From: CAZLLV01 sp964560325
GTDB taxonomy: Bacteria; Acidobacteriota; Thermoanaerobaculia; Multivoradales; DATKCC01
Direction of reading: 5' to 3'
Assembly (NCBI GenBank): GCA_964560325.1
Contig: CAZLLV010000309.1
Coordinates: 1 to 10,672 of the forward strand
Length of the DNA: 10,672 nucleotides
The notes under the pieces were generated by a model that did not search any database, was not told the DNA's origin, and was given only the letters and a program-made list of their open reading frames with translations. Position numbers and translations under genes: made by a program. Below are positions 1-5,613 of this stretch, piece by piece (the stretch's first letter is position 1; every line of letters begins with the position of its first letter).

Positions 1-1754
1 GAGCCGGCGATCTTGAACGCCACCTCCGAGGAATCGACGTCGTGGTAGCTGCCGTCGTATAGCTCGACCGCGATCCCGGTCACCGGGTAGCCGGCGAGCG
101 GGCCGGTCTCCATCGCCTCCTTGATCCCCTGCTCGATCGGCTTGATGAACTCCTTCGGGATCTTGCCGCCGACGATCTTGTCGTTGAAGACGAAATCGCC
201 TTCGTCCGTCGGCCGGACCCTGATCTTGCAGTGGCCGTACTGGCCGCGGCCGCCGGTCTGCCGGATGTAGCGCCCCTCGGCGTCGGCCTCGGCCGTGATC
301 GCCTCGCGGTAGGCCACCTGCGGACGGCCGACGTTCGCCTCGACCTTGAACTCCCGTACCAGGCGGTCGACGATGATCTCCAGGTGGAGCTCGCCCATGC
401 CGGCGATCAGCGTCTGCCCGGTCTCCGGGTCGGTCTGCACGCGGAAGGTCGGATCCTCCTGCATGAGCTTCGAGAGGGCCTGGCCGAGCTTCTCCTGGTC
501 GGCCTTCGTCTTCGGCTCGATCGAGACCTCGATCACCGGCTCCGGGAAGTTCATCGATTCGAGGATCACGCCGGCGTTCGGGTCGCAGATCGTGTCGCCG
601 GTGGTGACGTTCTTGAGACCGACCGCGGCCGCGATGTCGCCCGCCCAGACCTCGGAGATCTCCTCCCGCTTGTTGGCGTGCATCTTGAGGATGCGGCCGA
701 AGCGCTCGGTCCTGCCGGTGCGGGCGTTGAGCACCGACTTGCCGGTCTCGACGTGACCGGAGTAGACCCGGAAGTAGGAGAGCTGGCCGACGAACGGGTC
801 GGTCATGATCTTGAAGATCAGGGCCGAGAACGGCGCGTCGTCCTTCGACTCGCGGGTGATCGGCGTCTCGCCGTCGATGTCGGTGCCATCGACCGGCGGC
901 AGGTCGCTCGGCGCCGGCAGGTAGTCGATCACCGCGTCGAGCAGCGGCTGCACGCCCTTGTTCTTGAAGGCGCTGCCGCAGATCACCGGCTGCAACCGGT
1001 TGGTGACCGTGGCGCGCCGGAGCGCCGCCTTGATCTCGTCGTCGGTCACCTCGTCGCCGGAGAGGTACTTCTCGAGGAGCTGGTCGTCGGTCTCCGCGAC
1101 CGCCTCGACCAACGCCTCGCGCGCCTTGAGGGCCGCGTCCCGGTACTCCTCCGGGATGTCGGTCTCTTCGTACTCGGCGCCGAGCGTCTCGTCGCTGTAC
1201 TTGATGCCGCGCATGCCGATCAGGTCGATCACGCCGAGGAGCTTGTCCTCCTTGCCCCACGGAAGCTGGATCGCCACCGGCGAGGCGGCGAGGCGCGAGC
1301 GCATCATCGCGATGGTGCGCTCGAAGTCGGCGCCCACGCGGTCCATCTTGTTGACGAAGGCGATCCGGGGCACCTTGTAGCGGTCGGCCTGGCGCCAGAC
1401 CGTCTCCGACTGCGGCTCGACGCCGGCGACCGCGTCGAACACCGCGACCGCGCCGTCGAGGACGCGGAGCGAACGCTCGACCTCGGCCGTGAAGTCGACG
1501 TGACCGGGCGTGTCGATGATGTTGATCCGATGGTCCTTCCAGAAGCAGGTGGTGGCGGCGGAGGTGATGGTGATGCCGCGCTCCTGCTCCTGGACCATCC
1601 AGTCCATGACGGCGGCGCCGTCGTGGACCTCACCGATCTTGTAGCTGACCCCGGTGTAGAACAGGATCCGCTCGGTGGTCGTCGTCTTCCCGGCATCGAT
1701 GTGGGCCATGATGCCGATGTTGCGCGTCTTTTGGAGTGAAACTTTCCTAGCCAT
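1..1754 (-). CDS. fusA: Translation elongation factor G (partial, C-terminus off window)
   Basis: This is EF-G, the cytoplasmic GTPase that drives ribosome translocation and, with RRF, ribosome recycling. About 584 residues are visible, of the roughly 690-700 usual for the family; the frame is still open at the left edge, so the C-terminal end is missing. The translation shows the G1 loop AHIDAGKTTTTE (residues 17-28), switch I with RGITI (59-63), G3 DTPGH (81-85) and G4 NKMD (135-138). Further on come the domain II/III segments and GRGQYGHC of domain IV. No frameshift or internal stop was found. The ATG at 1754 fits the family N-terminus (MARKVSLQKTRNIGI); only a weak purine-rich Shine-Dalgarno (AGAAGAG) precedes it. 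It is the third gene of the rpsL-rpsG-fusA order, 82 nt after rpsG, so it is probably expressed from the promoters upstream of rpsL. Identification is certain. Confidence 0.98.
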   Translation of the reverse strand, partial: MARKVSLQKTRNIGIMAHIDAGKTTTTERILFYTGVSYKIGEVHDGAAVMDWMVQEQERGITITSAATTCFWKDHRINIIDTPGHVDFTAEVERSLRVLDGAVAVFDAVAGVEPQSETVWRQADRYKVPRIAFVNKMDRVGADFERTIAMMRSRLAASPVAIQLPWGKEDKLLGVIDLIGMRGIKYSDETLGAEYEETDIPEEYRDAALKAREALVEAVAETDDQLLEKYLSGDEVTDDEIKAALRRATVTNRLQPVICGSAFKNKGVQPLLDAVIDYLPAPSDLPPVDGTDIDGETPITRESKDDAPFSALIFKIMTDPFVGQLSYFRVYSGHVETGKSVLNARTGRTERFGRILKMHANKREEISEVWAGDIAAAVGLKNVTTGDTICDPNAGVILESMNFPEPVIEVSIEPKTKADQEKLGQALSKLMQEDPTFRVQTDPETGQTLIAGMGELHLEIIVDRLVREFKVEANVGRPQVAYREAITAEADAEGRYIRQTGGRGQYGHCKIRVRPTDEGDFVFNDKIVGGKIPKEFIKPIEQGIKEAMETGPLAGYPVTGIAVELYDGSYHDVDSSEVAFKIAG

Positions 1755-1770
1755 GATCTCTTCTCGCGAG

Positions 1771-1820
1771 GGAGGGCCGCGCGTCCGCCGCGCCCAAATA
1801 GGGCGGCGCCGACGCGCGAG
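1771..1820 (-). promoter_or_regulatory. Strong hairpin in the rpsG-fusA intercistronic gap
   Basis: Arms at 1781-1795 and 1801-1815 are 15 nt each and pair at 12 of 15 positions around a 5-nt AT loop (AAATA on the plus strand, TATTT on the transcribed strand). The downstream side in the transcribed direction has no T-run, so it is not a classic intrinsic terminator. It sits between the rpsG stop and the fusA start. Plausible roles are mRNA processing or stability, or setting the rpsG:fusA expression ratio. The structure is read from sequence; the function is inference. Confidence 0.5.
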
Positions 1821-1836
1821 CGCGATCTGTCCGCCG

Positions 1837-2310
1837 TTACCAGCGGTAGTGCGCGAAGGCCTTGTTGGCCTCGGCCATCCGGTGCGTGTCCTCCTTCTTC
1901 TTCACCGCTCCCCCTCGTCCTTCGGCGGCCTCCGCCAGCTCCGCGGCGAGGCGCTGGCGCATCGTCTTCTCGCCGCGCGCCGCCGCGATCTGGATGAGCC
2001 AGCGCATGGCGAGCGCCAGGCGCCGGCCCGGCCGGACTTCGACCGGGACCTGGTAGGTGGAGCCGCCCACGCGGCGAGACTTCACTTCCACCGAGGGCTT
2101 CACGTTCTCGACCGCCTTCTTGAACACCTTGAGCGAATCGCCGTCTTCGGCGCGCTCGGCGATCGACTCGAGCGCGTCGTACAGGATCCGCTCGGCCGTC
2201 GACTTCTTGCCGTCCTGCATCATCACGTTGACGAACTTCGTGACGAGCTGGGAGCCGTAGACCGGATCCGGGAGGATCTCTCGCTTGGGAATCTCGCGAC
2301 GCCTGGGCAC
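1837..2310 (-). CDS. rpsG: 30S ribosomal protein S7
   Basis: This is small-subunit protein S7, which nucleates assembly of the 16S rRNA 3' domain (the head) and lies near the E site. The 157-residue product has the family's usual length and starts MPRRREIPKREILPDP. It contains the conserved core VEVKSRRVGGSTYQVPVEV and ALAMRW, and ends in HRMAEANKAFAHYRW. The start is GTG at 2310, chosen because it gives the canonical MPRR N-terminus and has an AGGGAGG Shine-Dalgarno about 10 nt upstream. Only 18 nt separate it from the rpsL stop, so the two genes are almost certainly co-transcribed and probably translationally coupled. In E. coli S7 autoregulates this operon at the rpsL-rpsG junction. The gap here is too short to hold a similar structured site, so any autoregulation must work differently (inference). 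Confidence 0.98.
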   Translation of the reverse strand: MPRRREIPKREILPDPVYGSQLVTKFVNVMMQDGKKSTAERILYDALESIAERAEDGDSLKVFKKAVENVKPSVEVKSRRVGGSTYQVPVEVRPGRRLALAMRWLIQIAAARGEKTMRQRLAAELAEAAEGRGGAVKKKEDTHRMAEANKAFAHYRW

Positions 2311-2328
2311 TTTCCGAATCCTCCCTCG

Positions 2329-2700
2329 TTACTTCGGGCGCTTCGCGCCGTACTTGGAGCGACCCTGGCGGCGGCCGTCGACGCCGACGGCGTCGAGGGT
2401 GCCCCGGATCACGTGATAGCGCACACCCGGGAGATCCTTCACACGCCCGCCGCGGATGAGCACGATCGAGTGCTCCTGCAGGTTGTGACCCACGCCGGGG
2501 ATGTAGGTGGTGACCTCGATGCCGTTGGTCAGGCGCACGCGGGCGACCTTCCGAAGCGCGGAGTTCGGCTTCTTCGGCGTCTGCGTGTAGACACGCACGC
2601 ACACCCCGCGCTTTTGCGGCGAGCCCTGGAGCGCCGGACTCTTGGTCTTGTCCTTCTGGCGCTCTCGGCCCTTGCGGACGAGCTGGTGAATGGTCGGCAT
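2329..2700 (-). CDS. rpsL: 30S ribosomal protein S12
   Basis: This is small-subunit protein S12, part of the decoding centre that monitors tRNA selection and a classic target of streptomycin-resistance mutations. The 123-residue product has full family length. It shows PQKRGVC (28-34), TPKKPNSALRKV (41-52), GHNLQEHS (71-78), RGGRVKDLPGVRYH (83-96) and the KYGAKRPK tail. Lys43, Lys88 and Pro91, whose replacement gives streptomycin resistance or dependence in other bacteria, are wild type, so nothing here predicts rpsL-based resistance. Asp89, the residue methylthiolated by RimO in some bacteria, is also present. ATG at 2700 is the family start; a GGGAG Shine-Dalgarno lies somewhat far upstream. 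First gene of the str-type operon, with a long leader and tandem promoters upstream. Confidence 0.98.
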   Translation of the reverse strand: MPTIHQLVRKGRERQKDKTKSPALQGSPQKRGVCVRVYTQTPKKPNSALRKVARVRLTNGIEVTTYIPGVGHNLQEHSIVLIRGGRVKDLPGVRYHVIRGTLDAVGVDGRRQGRSKYGAKRPK

Positions 2701-2860
2701 CCTCGTGGATCTCCCTCGGTCTCGCTAATTCCGCTCGGTCTCTTCGTCTACCTGTTCGTCTGGCGATTCTTTCGTTCGCCGCTCGCTCGCTCGAAGGTTC
2801 CCACGGGCCGCGTCGCGACACCTCACCGGCGACGGCTCCGGGCACGGGGTTGGTCCGTAC

Positions 2861-2891
2861 AGGCGGAAAAGCCCCTCCGCCTTTCGGCGGA
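2861..2891 (-). promoter_or_regulatory. Three-segment mutually exclusive hairpins in rpsL leader
   Basis: In the transcribed (minus) direction the order is TCCGCC (2891-2886), GAAA loop (2885-2882), GGCGGA (2881-2876), an 8-nt spacer, then TCCGCCT (2867-2861). The middle segment, extended to AGGCGGA, can pair with the first segment as a GAAA-tetraloop hairpin (6 bp) or with the third (7 bp), but not both. This competing-pair arrangement is typical of conformational switches, but short GC-rich palindromes also arise by chance in such genomes. Confidence 0.4.
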
Positions 2892-2940
2892 CGGGCCCCC
2901 GAAACGACAGCCGAAACACCCGACCCGATCCACGCCCGGC

Positions 2941-2965
2941 AAAAAAGCCGGCGGGCAGGCCCGGC
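2941..2965 (-). terminator. Attenuator-like intrinsic terminator in rpsL leader
   Basis: On the minus strand GCCGG (2965-2961) pairs with CCGGC (2951-2947), and a further G-C pair forms across a bulged G. An uninterrupted T6 (2946-2941) follows directly. A second GCCGG (2940-2936) just after the T-run could instead pair with the same CCGGC, with T6 as the loop, giving an alternative fold that breaks the terminator. It lies between the promoters and rpsL, so it would act as an attenuator rather than a gene-end terminator. The stem is short. Confidence 0.45.
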
Positions 2966-3052
2966 GTCAGCGAACCCTCGATTCGACTCTCTGGCGAATC
3001 TACTTTTTGAGGCGCCCCGGTCCTGGGAAGACCCTCGGCGCGAAACCCGCGA

Positions 3053-3081
3053 ATACTAACAAGGCGCCCGCGTGCCGTCAA
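3053..3081 (-). promoter_or_regulatory. Proximal promoter (P2) of the rpsL operon
   Basis: Read on the minus strand: -35 TTGACG (3081-3076), a 17-nt spacer, and -10 TAGTAT (3058-3053). This is close to the sigma70 consensus with optimal spacing, facing rpsL. Expected transcription start is near 3045. Confidence 0.7.
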
Positions 3082-3139
3082 CCCATATCGCGTCCAGCAT
3101 CGACGGCACACCGCGGCGCGGCGGGTGCAACGAAGGCGG

Positions 3140-3168
3140 ATAGTACCGGCGGCCCCGGCGGCTGTCAA
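3140..3168 (-). promoter_or_regulatory. Distal promoter (P1) of the rpsL operon
   Basis: Read on the minus strand: a perfect -35 TTGACA (3168-3163), a 17-nt spacer made almost only of G and C, and -10 TACTAT (3145-3140). It lies 87 nt upstream of P2 in the same direction. Tandem strong promoters fit a highly expressed translation operon. Expected transcription start is near 3133. Confidence 0.75.
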
Positions 3169-3204
3169 CCCCGGCCGTGTTCGTCAGCCGGATCGTGTGG
3201 GAAC

Positions 3205-3233
3205 GTCCCGTTAGTATGCTCGGGACAAGGAGA
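3205..3233 (+). promoter_or_regulatory. Hairpin around a -10-like box, next to the Shine-Dalgarno
   Basis: GTCCCG (3205-3210) and CGGGAC (3221-3226) form a perfect 6-bp inverted repeat. It encloses a TAGTAT hexamer (3212-3217) that could be a -10 box for the downstream plus-strand gene. The Shine-Dalgarno AAGGAGA (3227-3233) follows at once, 5 nt (3233 to 3238 start) before the ATG. I see no good -35. The repeat could be an operator over the promoter or an RNA hairpin beside the ribosome-binding site. The ribosome-binding site is solid; the promoter call is weak. Confidence 0.35.
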
Positions 3234-3237
3234 CAGC

Positions 3238-5250
3238 ATGAACGCATGGACAACGGCCATCGCGCTAGCGGGCGGACTCGTCGCCGCAGCACCGCCGCCC
3301 CCTCCCGCCCACCTAGTGGTGGACCTCGCACCCGGACCCGAGGACGGCGGTCCGGTCGGTCTCGTTCCGATCGGAGACCGAGTCCTGATGGTGGTCCGGG
3401 AGTTCGAGCCAGGCTCGGACGCCTTCTACCCGGCGGCCCACACCAACCATCTCTGGATCACCGACGGAACCGCCGAGGGGACGGCGGACTCCCTTCTGCC
3501 CGACGAGCTGTCGGTGTACCAGATCACAGAGACCGACGACGATCTGGCGTTCGTTTCGACCTGCGAGGGTCCGGAGACCGTGGACAACGGCTACTGCCAG
3601 TTCGTGTTCAAAAGCTTGTGGCGCACCGACGGCACCCGCGCTGGAACCTATCCGCTCGTCTCTCCGCAGGGCCAGGACGCGGGCGGCCACGAGGGCGGCA
3701 CGGTCGTCCCAGGCGTTTGGGTCGAGGAGCTGGGGCTCTACTTTCAGACCGGCGGCTCGACCGAGGTCGACGGGGCGACCTTCTGGGTCTCCGACGGCAC
3801 TCTCGAAGGAACGTACGCTCCCGCGAGTCCGGAACCAGGCTTCTTCGCCATGGACCTGTGGACCGCGTTCGGAGGGCAGGCCTACTTTCGCGCCGAGGTG
3901 CTGCGCCCTCCCCGCACGCGTTGGACCCTGGCGTGGACCGACGGTACGACGGACGGGCTCGTACTGCTGGAGGATTTCCTCGACCCGCCGGACGACCGGC
4001 TCTTCGAAAGAAACCTGCGTCAGATCTGGCCGGGCAAGAGCCGGATGTTCCTGGTGTTCTCGACGCCGAGCGCCTGGGAGCTCTGGAGCTTCGACGGCAC
4101 TCCGGATGGGCTTCGCCACCTCGCCGACCTCGGCGACCTCGGCGACCTCTACAACTCCGTCGTCTGGCGACCGCAGATCAGGGGAAATACGTTCGGCCTC
4201 GTGCTTTCGGAGATCACTCCGGATCCTGCACTGCCCGACGAGGCTCGGCTTTGGCTGAGCGACGGAACGCCGGCCGGGACCCGATCATTGCCACCGCCAC
4301 CTGGAACCCGTCACCGGAACGGCGCCTGGTTCCAGGGCTTCCGCATGATCGGCGGACGCGCCTACTTCGGTCTCGACGACGGAATCCACGGCAGCGAGCC
4401 GTGGGTGAGCGACGGCACCGTCGAGGGGACGCGAATGATCCACGACTTCTGCCCCGGCCCTTGCGACGGAGCGCTCTTTCGGGTTGCGGAGCCCCTCTTC
4501 GACGATGTGCTGCTGACGATCGAGGGCGACCAACCCTGGGTCTACGATCCGAGCTCCGGCGACCTCCGGCGCCTGGGGGCGTTCTGCCCGGGCGAGTGCG
4601 AGGTCACCCTCTCGTCGAACCCGGAGGAGATCGGCGACCGGGTCTACTTCCGCGCCTCGGATCCGGCCCGCGAAACCGAGCTCTGGACCAGCGACGGGAC
4701 GATTGCCGGCACGGTGCCGCTGTCGAGCTTCACGGCCGCCTCACCCTTCATCTACCAGCCGTTCATCGGGGAGAGCGCACCCACCCCGGCCGCCGCGACC
4801 CGCCGGAACCTCTTCTTCGGCGCCCGCGAAACCGGCCTCGGGCACGAGCTCTGGACGGTCGACCTCCCCTCCCCGGAGACCGGGGACCCGCCGCTCCCCC
4901 CGGGGAATCCCTTGACCTCGCCGGAGCTGCCCGGTTACGAGGTCGCGGTCCGCATCCTCCCGGACTCCGGGGCTCCGGTCGCGGGCCGTGCCGAGGCCGT
5001 CTGCATCCCGGAAACGCTCTGCGTCTCGGGGGCTGTGCCCGGCCGCTCGGAGCTGTTCGTGCGCATCGTGGGGCCGAGGCCGAACGGATTCCTCTGGCCC
5101 ACCCTCGTCAAGTTCACGACCTCCACGGTCGAGGTCTGGATCCGGCAGACGGCGACTGATGTCGTCCGGTACTACCGGCTCGAAGGAGCCTCTCCCGGGA
5201 CCGACGAGCTGCCGGGCCTGTTCGACCGGACCGGTTTTCTTCCGGAGTGA
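3238..5250 (+). CDS. Secreted ELWxxDGT-repeat protein
   Basis: A 670-residue protein with a short hydrophobic N-terminus (residues 3-18, then a proline run) that looks like an export signal, though it lacks basic residues. At least ten copies of the ELWxxDGTxxGT motif follow, near residues 71, 126, 181, 230, 281, 337, 387, 432, 481 and 537. Examples are HLWITDGTAEGT, RLWLSDGTPAGT and ELWTSDGTIAGT; copies eight and ten are degenerate. Repeats every 45-56 residues suggest a beta-propeller-like or beta-strand repeat fold (inference). Residues 562-670 form a separate module containing VRIVGPRPNGFLWPTLVKF and VRYYRLEGASPGTDELPG, which I recall from C-termini of exported Acidobacteriota proteins. 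The ATG at 3238 is chosen for its strong AAGGAGA Shine-Dalgarno; the frame is open far upstream but only as antisense of rpsL/rpsG. Function is unknown, perhaps cell-surface or extracellular binding. The gene is monocistronic, divergent from rpsL. Confidence 0.85.
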   Translation: MNAWTTAIALAGGLVAAAPPPPPAHLVVDLAPGPEDGGPVGLVPIGDRVLMVVREFEPGSDAFYPAAHTNHLWITDGTAEGTADSLLPDELSVYQITETDDDLAFVSTCEGPETVDNGYCQFVFKSLWRTDGTRAGTYPLVSPQGQDAGGHEGGTVVPGVWVEELGLYFQTGGSTEVDGATFWVSDGTLEGTYAPASPEPGFFAMDLWTAFGGQAYFRAEVLRPPRTRWTLAWTDGTTDGLVLLEDFLDPPDDRLFERNLRQIWPGKSRMFLVFSTPSAWELWSFDGTPDGLRHLADLGDLGDLYNSVVWRPQIRGNTFGLVLSEITPDPALPDEARLWLSDGTPAGTRSLPPPPGTRHRNGAWFQGFRMIGGRAYFGLDDGIHGSEPWVSDGTVEGTRMIHDFCPGPCDGALFRVAEPLFDDVLLTIEGDQPWVYDPSSGDLRRLGAFCPGECEVTLSSNPEEIGDRVYFRASDPARETELWTSDGTIAGTVPLSSFTAASPFIYQPFIGESAPTPAAATRRNLFFGARETGLGHELWTVDLPSPETGDPPLPPGNPLTSPELPGYEVAVRILPDSGAPVAGRAEAVCIPETLCVSGAVPGRSELFVRIVGPRPNGFLWPTLVKFTTSTVEVWIRQTATDVVRYYRLEGASPGTDELPGLFDRTGFLPE

Positions 5251-5325
5251 CCGCGTACCGGCCGGCGCCTCACCGCACCTCGAAGCTCGGGTCCCCGGAA
5301 GCTTCCGACGGCAAGTCCGTCCAGC

Positions 5326-5359
5326 CTAGTGGTCTGAGTCACCAATCCCTTGCCTTACG
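5326..5359 (+). repeat. Left terminal inverted repeat of the MITE-like element
   Basis: 34 nt starting CTAGTGGTCTGAGTCA. It matches the reverse complement of 5568-5601 except at positions 17 and 28 of the repeat (5342 and 5353, both C here). Confidence 0.85.
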
Positions 5360-5567
5360 CGTAGGGGTCTTGCGGTGCGTATCCAAGGCGCGAGGAGGAG
5401 TCGATGCTGTAGCATCGTCGACGACGAGCAACGCAGGAGACGCCCGCAACCCCCCTGCGCCCTTCGGGTTACGGCGGCGTGGGGCCGTCTACCGCGTTGC
5501 CGCTCCTCGACGATGCACGGCATCGCCTGCATCGCGGCGCCTTGTATCCGACCCCACGGCGCCGTAA

Positions 5568-5601
5568 CGTAAGACAAGGGATTGATGACTCAGACCACTA
5601 G
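5568..5601 (-). repeat. Right terminal inverted repeat of the MITE-like element
   Basis: Inverted copy of the left terminus, ending TGACTCAGACCACTAG. The two differences (5585 and 5574, both A) turn into G-U wobbles in a minus-strand transcript. Confidence 0.85.
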
Positions 5602-5613
5602 TAAGGTCCGCGC

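Larger units (their letters stand above)
2701..3045 (-). promoter_or_regulatory. Long structured 5' leader of the rpsL operon
   Basis: The 537 nt between rpsL and the divergent gene hold no convincing gene. The part downstream of the rpsL-directed promoters (about 345 nt) reads as a structured leader. Transcribed right to left, it has a perfect 6-bp hairpin (GATTCG 2980-2985 with CGAATC 2995-3000, 9-nt loop), a GC hairpin followed by T6 (2941-2965), and a three-segment alternative-hairpin region (2861-2891). I saw no ATG-initiated leader peptide between the promoters and the T6 hairpin. Open frames crossing the leader look like byproducts of high GC. Leader boundaries are inferred from the proximal promoter. 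No known riboswitch or ribosomal-protein leader was recognised. Confidence 0.5.
5326..5601. mobile_element. MITE-like near-palindromic element with 34-bp terminal inverted repeats
   Basis: A 276-bp block bounded by CTAG at both ends. Its 34-nt termini are inverted copies with only two mismatches, each beginning CTAGTGGTCTGAGTCA. Internal blocks also mirror each other (AAGGCGC, GCATCGTCGA, GCAACGC, AGACG-CC), so the whole element can fold into one long imperfect hairpin with arms of roughly 120 nt. It encodes no transposase; the short frames on both strands are a byproduct of the palindrome. If the target duplication is TA (5327-5328 and 5599-5600), the tips are GTGGTCTGAGTCA, as expected for a non-autonomous element mobilised by an IS630/Tc1-mariner-type transposase. 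A 4-bp CTAG duplication is the alternative. It lies between two same-strand genes, 75 nt after one stop and 12 nt before the next start. Confidence 0.75.

Noticed and set aside
231..1739. Long plus-strand open frame (502 codons) opposite fusA
   Set aside because: It is antisense to a clear EF-G coding sequence; its arginine/aspartate/leucine-rich product is the usual shadow of a GC-rich gene, with no family motif.
1304..2845. 513-codon minus-strand frame overlapping rpsL, rpsG and fusA
   Set aside because: It is out of frame with three certain genes on the same strand and has low-complexity composition.
2725..3168. 147-codon minus-strand frame in the rpsL leader
   Set aside because: It spans the promoters and hairpins, is arginine-rich without motifs, and begins upstream of the predicted P2 transcript.
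1675..3237. Upstream extension of the ELWxxDGT gene
   Set aside because: The extra 521 codons run antisense through rpsG and rpsL. The ATG at 3238 has a strong Shine-Dalgarno and begins an export signal.
3312..3320. CCTAGTGGT, identical to the left tip of the MITE-like element
   Set aside because: Only nine bases match, inside a coding sequence, with no further terminal-repeat sequence; a chance match.
5326..5577. Short open frames on both strands of the palindromic element
   Set aside because: Both strands are open because the element is an inverted repeat; neither has a ribosome-binding site or transposase motifs.
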